Shown here: positions 1 through 7,785 of the stretch, one piece after another
Layout: every line of letters starts with the position of its first letter
Numbering within the stretch: position 1 is the stretch's first letter
Assembly: GCA_002713555.1 (NCBI GenBank)
Contig: PATG01000065.1
Coordinates: 1-30,929, forward strand
Direction: 5' to 3'
DNA: 30,929 nt
Source of the DNA: Planctomycetaceae bacterium
GTDB lineage: Bacteria > Planctomycetota > Planctomycetia > Pirellulales > Lacipirellulaceae
Made by a program: the position numbers and the translations under genes
The notes under the pieces: model-generated
Databases searched by the model: none
What the model was told of the DNA's origin: nothing
The model's input: the letters and a program-made list of their open reading frames with translations, nothing else

Positions 1-469
1 TCCGAAGTCTCACGACTTTGGCTACTTCCAACACATCCTGCTAAAGCTCTCTATGTAGAATCTCTGTTTCCTTTGCGATCTTCTGTTAAGAAATTTGCGC
101 ATGCTGAGATTGTTTTTACAGAAGGAAACGAAGAAGCTGTGACAAAACGGATAAGATATCTTCGTTGCCTTGGTTTTCTTATGTTCAATAATTTTAATTG
201 CGACCGCAGGACTCGTTGTGTCTGTTCCGCTTTTATCCGGACGTCATTGGTTTTTAGGCATTGGGTATTCCCTAGCCCGGATATTTCATGCGTTTCGTCG
301 CGAGGTGCTCTAAGTACTTTTCTGGCAAGGCCTGTGAGGCTTGCAACCGGAGGCGTTTTTTTGACACGTCGAGGCGACCACGGCTAATGCTGCAGTGCCC
401 GAAGTCGAAGCATAACGCGGCCAGATAAGTCCAATTTACTAGAAACTCTGCGAGCGCCGTAGCAGGAGC
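1..469. other. Left-edge spacer, no supported gene
   Basis: No convincing gene is visible here. A plus-strand frame stays open from the left edge to about 387, but its translation is rich in Arg, Cys, Phe and Ser, has no recognisable motif and lacks a Shine-Dalgarno-preceded ATG. I read it as chance. The stretch contains one copy of a dispersed repeat (293-341) and ends in a hairpin next to the kinase stop codon. Confidence 0.5.
293..341 (+). repeat. Dispersed intergenic repeat, copy A
   Basis: This 49-nt stretch aligns with 25382-25431 in the same orientation, with about 40 identities over 50 columns. The best-conserved blocks are TTTCGTC, CGAGG and CTGGCAAGGC followed by TGTGAGGCT. Both copies lie in spacers between genes. 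Copy A can also pair GCAAG with CTTGC across a 10-nt gap. Neither copy encodes anything recognisable. A short dispersed intergenic repeat is the simplest reading; two copies are too few to define its ends. Confidence 0.5.
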
Positions 470-489
470 GGGTGTTCTCAGGAACACCC
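470..489 (-). terminator. Hairpin after the Ser/Thr kinase gene
   Basis: The arms GGGTGTTC and GAACACCC form a perfect 8-bp stem with a 4-nt loop. It starts 13 nt beyond the kinase stop codon on the minus strand. No T-run follows, so it may be a weak intrinsic terminator or an mRNA 3'-end stabiliser. Confidence 0.5.
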
Positions 490-502
490 CCATGGGATTG
501 TG

Positions 503-1501
503 CTAATGCCCTGTGAGTGATTGAAATGCCTGGCTACGAAAATCTCTCAATGCTTCGACTAATTCCTGCATTGTCTGGTAGCGATCCGCGGGAGATTTTT
601 CGAGTGCACGCATCGTGATTCGAGACAAAAATTGTTGGATATTTCTGGTCGGCGTGCGCTGCTCCGGTGGGATGGTCTCTTCATTGATGATCATATCAAA
701 CGTTTCGTTGATCCGTTCACCCCGGTGTGGCTCCTTGAGAGTCAAGATTTCATAGAGCACCACTCCAATGCTATAGATGTCGGTGCGCAAATCAATTTCG
801 GCACCTCCACCTCGGACTTGCTCGGGAGACATGTAGAGTGGGGTACCAGGACGCTGGCCGATGTCCGTTAGTTCTTCATGGGCACGAATGCCTTGCTCCA
901 ATTCGTCGTCCTCCATGGCCCAAACTTTTGCCACACCCCAATCAAGTAATAAAACTTCGCCAAAAGTACCGATGAGTATGTTCTCAGGCTTGACGTCGCG
1001 ATGCACCACACCATGTACGTGGGCATAAGATAGTGCATTGCAGATCTGAATAATGACTCCCAACATGCGGTCGAGATTGTAGACGCGAATCGCTTCTGAA
1101 TCACCCAAGATTTGCTTCTCGAGAATATCGCGTAGTGTCTCGCCCTCAACTTTTTTCATGGTGAAGTACAGACGCCCTTGGATATCGTTGCCGATTTCGT
1201 AAACGGGGACTGTATTCGGGTGTTGCAATTGTGCTGTGACACGCGCTTCACGCAAAAAACGAGCTTTCATGTAAACATGATTCGCCAAATGCGGATGCAA
1301 TGTCTTCATGACAACGACACGACCTAAATTATTATCGTGGCAAACACGCAATTCTGCCGAGCCGCCTTTACCGAGCGGAGCAAAACTAGAATAGCGATTA
1401 AAGTTGTTCGAAAAATACTTAGAAAGCTCCCGGTCAGTATCCTTAGCATCTATTTGTTGATAGCCATCCTCGGGAGGTATCATTTTTGGGTCTTCCGTCA
1501 T
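503..1501 (-). CDS. Hanks-type serine/threonine protein kinase
   Basis: A cytoplasmic eukaryotic-like protein kinase of 332 residues. Visible subdomains are the glycine loop LGKGGSAE (43-50), the ATP-anchoring Lys66 in VVMK, Glu85 of helix C, the catalytic loop HRDVKPEN (167-174, Asp169), a metal-binding DWG (187-189) in place of DFG, and the activation-segment end MSPEQ (224-228). All residues needed for catalysis are present. There is no transmembrane segment and no C-terminal sensor domain, so it is essentially a bare kinase with a roughly 40-residue N-terminal leader. Substrates cannot be inferred. It lies 100 nt downstream of glnD on the same strand and could be read from the glnD transcript. 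Such kinases are numerous in planctomycetes. DWG instead of DFG is a tolerated variant in this family. Confidence 0.93.
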   Translation of the reverse strand: MTEDPKMIPPEDGYQQIDAKDTDRELSKYFSNNFNRYSSFAPLGKGGSAELRVCHDNNLGRVVVMKTLHPHLANHVYMKARFLREARVTAQLQHPNTVPVYEIGNDIQGRLYFTMKKVEGETLRDILEKQILGDSEAIRVYNLDRMLGVIIQICNALSYAHVHGVVHRDVKPENILIGTFGEVLLLDWGVAKVWAMEDDELEQGIRAHEELTDIGQRPGTPLYMSPEQVRGGGAEIDLRTDIYSIGVVLYEILTLKEPHRGERINETFDMIINEETIPPEQRTPTRNIQQFLSRITMRALEKSPADRYQTMQELVEALRDFRSQAFQSLTGH

Positions 1502-1531
1502 AGCAAATCCGGGGGGGGTTCCTGGAAACCG

Positions 1532-1567
1532 TTCTAGTACCTTGGATTCCTGTAGTTATTCTAGTAC
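1532..1567. repeat. Direct repeat TTCTAGTAC x2 upstream of the kinase
   Basis: The 9-mer TTCTAGTAC occurs at 1532-1540 and again at 1559-1567, spaced 27 bp start to start, in the 100-nt gap between glnD and the kinase. On the coding strand it reads GTACTAGAA twice, about 30-65 nt before the kinase ATG. It could be a tandem operator, but a chance duplication is also possible. Confidence 0.3.
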
Positions 1568-1571
1568 GCAG

Positions 1572-1595
1572 ACCAAAAACACCAAGTGTGACTTG
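1572..1595 (-). terminator. Possible weak terminator of glnD
   Basis: On the minus strand CAAGT-CAC-ACTTG forms a 5-bp stem and is followed by GTG and five Ts, just past the glnD stop. The stem is short and AT-rich, so read-through into the kinase gene is plausible. Confidence 0.3.
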
Positions 1596-1601
1596 CCTGT
1601 C

Positions 1602-4226
1602 CTAATCGGCCTGCACAAGTTCCTGCAACTCCGTGCGGATTTCTTCCAAGCGGGACATCTCGGAAAGTCTGTTTCCCTGGCGGTCGGTAACATAAAACAC
1701 GTCAACCACCTGATCAAGATAGGTCCCTATTTTGGCATGCGCAATGACCAGCTTGAGATCGTGTAATTTACGAGCCAGCCAATACAGCAAACCCACACGA
1801 TCGAAGGTAAAGACTTCGATAATCGTGTACTCTTCAGAAAGCCTGTTGTCGATGCGCACTTCTGTTGGCAATGCGGTTAGCTGCGCTTGCGCTTCGGCTT
1901 TTTGCTGGCCCCAAACCTGTGGGAAACTAGGGGGCTCCGACATATCAACCGATTGAATGAGAGCCTGACTCACTTGCTCCAGTCTCTCCTCGATAGAATC
2001 CGATTGTCGAGAATCGGTAACCAGATAACGCAACATCAAGAACCCGTTGGGCAAAATGTCTGTGCTGGCCATGAGAATCTCCAGACCCGCACTCGAAAGT
2101 GCCCCCGCCATACTCGAAAACACTCCGCGTCCCACGCCTTGATTGACACCTGCCGTAAACTGTATTGTTTTTGTAGTGGGTTGATAAACGCCCCAAGCTG
2201 CAACTTCTTGAGGTTCTAAAATAGCGAACCGACGTAATGCATTGATAACTTCCGGGATTTCGGCCTGTGCAAGAAAACTTGCTGGCAACGACTCTATTTG
2301 CTGAACAAACCAAGGGTTGGCTTGCTCCTCTTCGGACATCGATTCCAATAACTTATGCCGATGCGATTCCAATTCCAGTTCGTTCGGTACTTCCAGGTCC
2401 GATTGCAACATCCTGGCAGAGCGCGCATAAACGTCCGCCAGGACATCGATTTTCCAGTCATTGAGCACACCCGGTCCCACCGCTGCCAAATCGGCACAGG
2501 TTAGGACAAATAACATCCGCAATCGCTCAACACTCCCGATTTCTTCGGCAAAATTTTTAATTAAAGTCACATCACTCGTGTCACGACGAAACGTAAGATG
2601 TGCCATCACCAAATGCTTATGAACCAAAACGGCGACATCTTCAACTGTCTGTGCATCAAGATTCAAAACAGTTGTCATTTCTTCCGATATGCGTTTACCG
2701 ACTTCGCTGTGGTCTTCTTCAAAACCTTTGCCCAAATCATGCAATAAAAGGGCCAGGTGCAACACACGTTTATCACGTACTTCGTGATAAGCTGTTCCCA
2801 AGGCATCGTCACGATCAGCAAACGCTGCCGCCTTGCGTACCGAGCGCAAGCAGTGTTCATCAACCGTGTATTTGTGGTACTGGTTGAACTGCAGTAAATA
2901 CTTTGCATGGCGCACAGCAGGTATTATTTTTTCTAAAAATCCCAATTCGTGGAGCACACGTAAAAACTCTCCCACCACTTTGGAGTCTGCCAACGCATCA
3001 TAAAACTGCCGCTTAACTTCATCCGTAATCTCAACCTTAAATTCAGGGGCCGCAAGAAGAAGCGTTGACCAGGCACCGTGCTCAATAGGTTTGCCCGTTT
3101 GCACCGAAATTTCAATAAAACGTAGAACTTCGCCTAAATCCTGCTTGAGTTTTGTGATGCCGGATTCTGTAGCACTAACACTACGCATACCCACACGATA
3201 ATCACCGTCGATATTCTTCCCCAACATAGGATCCAGCGCACGTGTCATTCTCGAAACAATCTGTAAACTGGCATCCCTACGGCGAACCATTTGCCACAAA
3301 TGATTGGTGTGGCGAAAATAATCGCGCATAAAATGTTCCACTGGCAATAGCCCCGCACGATTGGTATGTCCATGCCAATCGGCTACACGCATTTGCTCAG
3401 CCCGATCCAAAAGATCACGCGCGGTACCAGCGTGAAAATGCATTTCATTACGCAACCGGAGCAGATAGTCGCGGGCCGACAGCATGCGGCGATGATCCAA
3501 CTTGGAAATAGCGCCCTGCAAAAGCAGACGATCCGGGTCTACTATGCCATGCTCCGCAAATCCCAGCCATCCTAATAGATTAAAATCTCGCAAACCCCCA
3601 CGCGAACGTTTGACATGGGGCTCAAGCAAATAAACAGTTTCTCCGTATTGATCTCGTTCTTCAGCCCGTGAATCAAAAAATGTTCGGCACAACGAAAAAC
3701 TATTGCGTTCCACCATCTTTCTAAAGCTGGCGCGAAAAGAATCGAAGAGCTGTTGGTTACCAAGTAAAAAACGTGAATCAATCAAGGACGTACATACAAC
3801 TGCATCCTCTTTCGCAAGCTGTACTGCTTCGTTTTCTGTACGTACACTATGCCCTAGTTGCAAGCCAACATCAAACACACCCTGGGTGAGAGGGCGAAGT
3901 TGGGCAGCAATCTCCTGACTATGTCGTGAGTTATGAAGAATCATCAAATCAACGTCCGAATAAGGCGAACACTGCCGACGACCATAACTGCCCAGGGCCA
4001 CGACTGCCATATTGCTGCGTAATTTATCGGCTGCGGAAAGACCAGCTTCTGAAAGGGTGGCATCCAACAATCGAGATACAACACTATCGATTGTTATCGC
4101 CAACTTTGCAGAAACTCGTGTTCCCGAAAGTTGCCGATTGTGCGCCTGACGTACAGCCTCGCGCTGCACAGCTAGATCCTCACGGAGCCATTGGACCGTG
4201 TCGTTGAGACTTAAGTTGCGGGTCAT
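1602..4226 (-). CDS. glnD: [Protein-PII] uridylyltransferase / uridylyl-removing enzyme
   Basis: A bifunctional nitrogen sensor that adds UMP to PII when glutamine is low and removes it when glutamine is high. From the ATG at 4226 it has 874 residues, the usual size. The nucleotidyltransferase motif GSYGRR (79-84) with the DVD acid pair (91-93) is intact. A central HD hydrolase domain shows the LLHDLGKG motif, and two ACT-type glutamine-binding regions occupy the C-terminus (GVYQPTTKTI... and IIEVFTFDRVGLL...). The frame stays open to a TTG at 4253, but the ATG beginning MTRNLSLND fits the family better. Its presumed substrate, glnB, is the next gene upstream on the same strand, separated by a terminator, so glnD probably has its own promoter in 4227-4470. 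Confidence 0.95.
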   Translation of the reverse strand: MTRNLSLNDTVQWLREDLAVQREAVRQAHNRQLSGTRVSAKLAITIDSVVSRLLDATLSEAGLSAADKLRSNMAVVALGSYGRRQCSPYSDVDLMILHNSRHSQEIAAQLRPLTQGVFDVGLQLGHSVRTENEAVQLAKEDAVVCTSLIDSRFLLGNQQLFDSFRASFRKMVERNSFSLCRTFFDSRAEERDQYGETVYLLEPHVKRSRGGLRDFNLLGWLGFAEHGIVDPDRLLLQGAISKLDHRRMLSARDYLLRLRNEMHFHAGTARDLLDRAEQMRVADWHGHTNRAGLLPVEHFMRDYFRHTNHLWQMVRRRDASLQIVSRMTRALDPMLGKNIDGDYRVGMRSVSATESGITKLKQDLGEVLRFIEISVQTGKPIEHGAWSTLLLAAPEFKVEITDEVKRQFYDALADSKVVGEFLRVLHELGFLEKIIPAVRHAKYLLQFNQYHKYTVDEHCLRSVRKAAAFADRDDALGTAYHEVRDKRVLHLALLLHDLGKGFEEDHSEVGKRISEEMTTVLNLDAQTVEDVAVLVHKHLVMAHLTFRRDTSDVTLIKNFAEEIGSVERLRMLFVLTCADLAAVGPGVLNDWKIDVLADVYARSARMLQSDLEVPNELELESHRHKLLESMSEEEQANPWFVQQIESLPASFLAQAEIPEVINALRRFAILEPQEVAAWGVYQPTTKTIQFTAGVNQGVGRGVFSSMAGALSSAGLEILMASTDILPNGFLMLRYLVTDSRQSDSIEERLEQVSQALIQSVDMSEPPSFPQVWGQQKAEAQAQLTALPTEVRIDNRLSEEYTIIEVFTFDRVGLLYWLARKLHDLKLVIAHAKIGTYLDQVVDVFYVTDRQGNRLSEMSRLEEIRTELQELVQAD

Positions 4227-4473
4227 GATGCAATACCTGGAGTTACAGAGCAATCCGCATTTCTAATCCAATGTTTGCTGCGGCAGCCTATAAATCCTTC
4301 CCTGGCTATCATCGAATCCAATCTGCGATCCTCAAGGTGCCACCATCACGCTTCGTATTCAAGCCTCACAGCCTTGCCAGGATCGCCATTCGACCAAATC
4401 AGCAACGAGGTAGATGCAACGACCAAAAAAATGGCTGCACTCTTTGGCCTCAAGTTCTTTGACACGAAACCAT
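4227..4473. other. Spacer upstream of glnD
   Basis: About 250 nt lie between the glnD start and the glnB terminator. It should hold the glnD promoter, but I cannot pick out convincing -35/-10 boxes. Small open frames here have no conserved features. Confidence 0.4.
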
Positions 4474-4500
4474 AAAAAAGACCGGCGCTGGGGCGCCGGC
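4474..4500 (-). terminator. Intrinsic terminator of the amt-glnB unit
   Basis: On the minus strand CCGGCGC pairs perfectly with GCGCCGG around a 4-nt loop and is followed by TC and six Ts. This is a textbook rho-independent terminator about 205 nt beyond the glnB stop. It separates amt-glnB from glnD. The 205 nt between glnB and the hairpin (4501-4705) look like 3'-UTR, with no gene seen. Confidence 0.88.
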
Positions 4501-4705
4501 CCAGAATAAAACTCTGTATTGAATCCTGCAGTAACTTCTGTCGTCTAATGAGTCCTTCTGCCGGATATCTTCCCTCTATCGCTTGCAGAATAAACTATCA
4601 GGAGTAACTGGTGCTTTACGAAACGAATCTTATCTCGAAAAACGCCTGGACTCATGAATCCTGCACTCAAATCGTGCTACCCAACGGGTAAGACTTGACC
4701 AGATT

Positions 4706-5056
<351 letters not shown>

Positions 5057-5172
5057 TTATAATTGATGACTGGTATTTGCGTGATCCGGTGTGACCCGGA
5101 CCACGCAACACCTAGGGATTAATTTTACCAAGCTAACGAAAAAACCTCTACCGATTCTTTCGCTCGTCGTGT

Positions 5173-6561
5173 TTAAGCGAAGATGTAACCCTCCTCGCCA
5201 TGCTCGCTCTGGTCGAGACCCAGCGTTTCATCACTTTCGCTGACACGCAAGCCAACCATCGCTTTGACGATCATCAAAATGATGAACGTGGCCACCAGGC
5301 TAAATATCCAAGTCACCACCACAGCAGCAACCTGCCCTCCCATAATGCTACCGCCTTCAATCAAACCGAGTTTTGTGGAACCAGCAATGTCCCAACACTC
5401 GCGAGTAGCAAAAACGCCGGTAAGTACGGCACCCAAAGTACCACCTACCCCATGAACGCCAAAAGCATCCAGTGAGTCATCGTAACCAAATTTTGCCTTG
5501 ATGCTCCCACAGGCGATGGCACAAACTACACCAGCTGCACCACCCATGATGAGAGCTGCCATCGGATGAACAAAACCGGCTGCAGGGGTGATACACACGA
5601 GACCGGCCACAGCTCCCGAAGCGGCTCCCAGTACGCTTGGCTTGCCATGAACGAGCCACTCGTAGAAGGCCCATCCCAAAACGCCTGCTGCTGCCGAAAA
5701 GTGGGTTACGGCAAAAGCGCTGGAGGTCAGGCCATCGGAGGCCAGCTCACTTCCAGCATTGAAACCGAACCAACCAACCCAAAGCATGGCAGCTCCCAGT
5801 GCAGTGTAAGTAAGATTGTGAGGTCGCATATCGGCACTCCCAAACCCTTTTCGTTTGCCAATCAGCATGGCACAAACCAAAGCTGAGACTCCCGAACTAA
5901 TATGCACGACTGTACCACCGGCAAAATCAAGCGCACCTCCCATTAATGACTCTTTACCATCAAATGCTAACCATCCACCACCCCAGACCATGTGGCAAAG
6001 GGGGCAATAAACAACGGTGCCCCACAAAATACTAAATAACACCATTGCGCTGAACTTCATTCGCTCGGCAAATGCTCCACAAATGAGAGCTGGTGTAATA
6101 ATGAAAAACATGCCCTGGAAGAGCATGTGGGTGTAGCGAGGGATGACACCTTCCATGGGTGTTACCGGGCCTCCGGCTGCCTCGTCCCAAGTGCGCTGGA
6201 CTCCATCCATGAACAGGTAATCGCCGTTTCCAATGTAGAGGTTACCACTTCCAAAACAAAGGCTATAGCCGTACAAAGCCCACAGCACGGTCATCAGACC
6301 CATCAGAAACACACACTGCATCATCACGCCCAGCACATTTTTCTTACGGACAAGACCACCGTAGAACATGGCTAAACCAGGAGCCGTCATGAAGAGCACT
6401 AAGGCACAACAGGTAAGCATCCAGCCATTGTGCCCAGCCAGAGCCGCCTCGTCCGCCTTCGCTGAGACCTCAGCAAGTTCTTGCGCTACAACTGGTGTGG
6501 GCTGACCTACCAACCAGGTGATTGCCAGCCCAACGACTAGCGATCGAATAATTATGTTCAT
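5173..6561 (-). CDS. amt: Ammonium transporter Amt
   Basis: An inner-membrane ammonium channel of 462 residues. The frame is open to 6693, but the ATG at 6561 is preceded by a strong Shine-Dalgarno (GGGAGGAAAA), so I start there. Residues 1-27 look like a cleavable signal peptide ending PVVAQ, followed by about 11 hydrophobic helices. Family hallmarks are AGGTVVHISSG with the first pore histidine, WVGWFGFNAGS, and GVHGVGGTLGAVLTG with the second pore histidine. The cytosolic tail ends in an acidic segment. It is transcribed ahead of glnB, the classical amtB-PII pairing. Its 5' leader contains two perfect inverted repeats. The gene symbol could equally be amtB. Confidence 0.96.
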   Translation of the reverse strand: MNIIIRSLVVGLAITWLVGQPTPVVAQELAEVSAKADEAALAGHNGWMLTCCALVLFMTAPGLAMFYGGLVRKKNVLGVMMQCVFLMGLMTVLWALYGYSLCFGSGNLYIGNGDYLFMDGVQRTWDEAAGGPVTPMEGVIPRYTHMLFQGMFFIITPALICGAFAERMKFSAMVLFSILWGTVVYCPLCHMVWGGGWLAFDGKESLMGGALDFAGGTVVHISSGVSALVCAMLIGKRKGFGSADMRPHNLTYTALGAAMLWVGWFGFNAGSELASDGLTSSAFAVTHFSAAAGVLGWAFYEWLVHGKPSVLGAASGAVAGLVCITPAAGFVHPMAALIMGGAAGVVCAIACGSIKAKFGYDDSLDAFGVHGVGGTLGAVLTGVFATRECWDIAGSTKLGLIEGGSIMGGQVAAVVVTWIFSLVATFIILMIVKAMVGLRVSESDETLGLDQSEHGEEGYIFA

Positions 6562-6601
6562 TGTTTTCCTCCCACCTAACTCCATAAAAATTAGAAAAAC
6601 A

Positions 6602-6637
6602 AGGCGTTCCGCCACGAGCCGCCCGACCCGAACGCCT
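6602..6637 (-). promoter_or_regulatory. Leader hairpin upstream of amt
   Basis: AGGCGTTC (6602-6609) and GAACGCCT (6630-6637) are perfect 8-bp inverted repeats with a 20-nt GC-rich loop. The proximal arm is about 40 nt upstream of the amt start codon, so in RNA this would be a 5'-leader stem-loop. It matches no riboswitch I recognise. Confidence 0.45.
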
Positions 6638-6668
6638 AGAGAAGTCCCCAAGCCCGATAGATTAGCGA

Positions 6669-6694
6669 TTTGGCAATACTTAAGAATTGCCAAA
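6669..6694. promoter_or_regulatory. Perfect 9-bp inverted repeat upstream of amt
   Basis: TTTGGCAAT and ATTGCCAAA are perfect complements around an 8-nt spacer. The element lies 108-133 bp upstream of the amt ATG, where an operator could sit. The two half-sites are 17 bp apart start to start, which suits a dimeric DNA-binding protein. The GG-to-GC distance is 15, not the 10 needed for a sigma-54 promoter. Confidence 0.45.
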
Positions 6695-6778
6695 GCACAT
6701 AGGATAAGTGGCTACCCGCAACTCGTAAAGTAGCTTTGGCCACTTGATGGCATGGGGAGATACGAATGGCCCTTGGTA

Positions 6779-7345
6779 CTAGCTGTCAGGGGATTTTCTT
6801 TTTTCAGGCTTTTTCCAGAGGACATCGTCTACCCCCATACCCGCATTGGCCACACGGGCCATCATGAAAAGCAAATCACTCAGGCGATTTACGTATTTTA
6901 GGACGATCTCGCGAACAGGAGCCGTTTGCGACAAGGCCACGATCTCCCTTTCGGCACGACGACATACGGTTCGTGCCAGATGCAAAAGGGCTCCACTCTG
7001 TGAACCCCCGGGAAGGATAAAATTCGTGAGAGCTGGTAATCCTTCCTCAAAGGTGTCGATCCACTTTTCCTGCTCGGTAATCGTGCTCTCCACCAAGAAA
7101 TCCGTACTTCTTTCTGTCGGATTGGGACTGGCCAGTTCAGCGCCTAAGTCGAAAAGTTGATTCTGTAAAAGGTTTACTATTTCATCAAGCCGGGGTGAAA
7201 GCCCCTCAGCCCTCACCAATCCCAACAGGGCATTCAACTCATCAATCGTTCCATAGGAACAAATGCGCAAATCGCATTTCTGCACACGTTGATTCCCTAC
7301 TAAAGAGGTCGTGCCTTGGTCGCCAGTGAGGGTGTATATCTTCAT
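6779..7345 (-). CDS. PduO-type cob(I)alamin adenosyltransferase
   Basis: Transfers the 5'-deoxyadenosyl group of ATP to cob(I)alamin to make adenosylcobalamin. At 188 residues it is a normal-length cytosolic trimer of the PduO/MMAB class. Visible motifs are the N-terminal nucleotide-binding TGDQGTTSL (7-15; commonly TGDxGxTxL), GTIDELNALLG (32-42), LPGGSQSG (111-118), CRRAERE (128-134) and YVNRLSDLLF (151-160). The C-terminus ends in a Lys/Pro tail. It shares strand with amt but is 217 nt upstream, and the amt leader structures lie between, so it is probably a separate unit. The ATG at 7345 is the only sensible start. A B12-dependent partner enzyme is not in the window. Confidence 0.93.
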   Translation of the reverse strand: MKIYTLTGDQGTTSLVGNQRVQKCDLRICSYGTIDELNALLGLVRAEGLSPRLDEIVNLLQNQLFDLGAELASPNPTERSTDFLVESTITEQEKWIDTFEEGLPALTNFILPGGSQSGALLHLARTVCRRAEREIVALSQTAPVREIVLKYVNRLSDLLFMMARVANAGMGVDDVLWKKPEKRKSPDS

Positions 7346-7730
7346 GCCAGAGCGTTTCCATGGGTAATCAGAATAAAAGTCCTTCTTGCGAACCTATCGA
7401 TTCGGCACCGACCAATCAACCTGCTGCGTATTGACGAATATGCAGGATTGTCCGGTTATAGCAGCTACGATTAGCGCGCCAGCAAACCTAGTCCTCCAGG
7501 ATACGTAGTAGAGGGCTGGCTGTTGATCCAGACCGACGCCACCAATCGAACCGAAAACCCGCAAATCAAGGAGAAACGTCTGCTTTTTCTCGAGTAGACC
7601 ATAATCTGGGCGGAAGAATGTAGGCTTACGTAAGATAGTCAGCTAGAATCTATCATCCGCAAACCCAGCTCAAATTGCCCAATTTCACCAGAATGTGTGC
7701 TTTTCATTCTGTGCGAACTACCTAATGTTT
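7346..7730. other. Divergent spacer, no gene seen
   Basis: About 385 nt separate the minus-strand adenosyltransferase from the plus-strand adaptor gene. It should carry both promoters. No open frame with protein-like features and no clear promoter consensus was found. Confidence 0.4.
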
Positions 7731-7755
7731 CAGGCAAATTTCCTAGTTTTGCCTG
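7731..7755. promoter_or_regulatory. Inverted repeat ahead of the adaptor gene
   Basis: CAGGCAAA (7731-7738) and TTTGCCTG (7748-7755) are perfect 8-bp inverted repeats with a 9-nt spacer, ending 30 nt before the ATG at 7786. The position fits an operator or a leader hairpin. No matching regulator is nearby. Confidence 0.4.
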
Positions 7756-7785
7756 CCCTGTGAATTGACAACTGAGGAGCTTTCG

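Noticed and set aside
73..387. Open plus-strand frame at the left edge
   Set aside because: No conserved motif, random composition, no ribosome-binding site, and it runs through the dispersed repeat.
1945..2313. Long frames antisense or out of frame within glnD, priA and the adaptor gene
   Set aside because: They are shadows of strongly supported genes, with no motifs of their own. The same applies to minus frames at 8410-8865 and 17155-17796.
6669..6694. Sigma-54 promoter (GG-N10-GC) for amt
   Set aside because: The GG and GC doublets in the inverted repeat are 15 nt apart on both strands, not 10.
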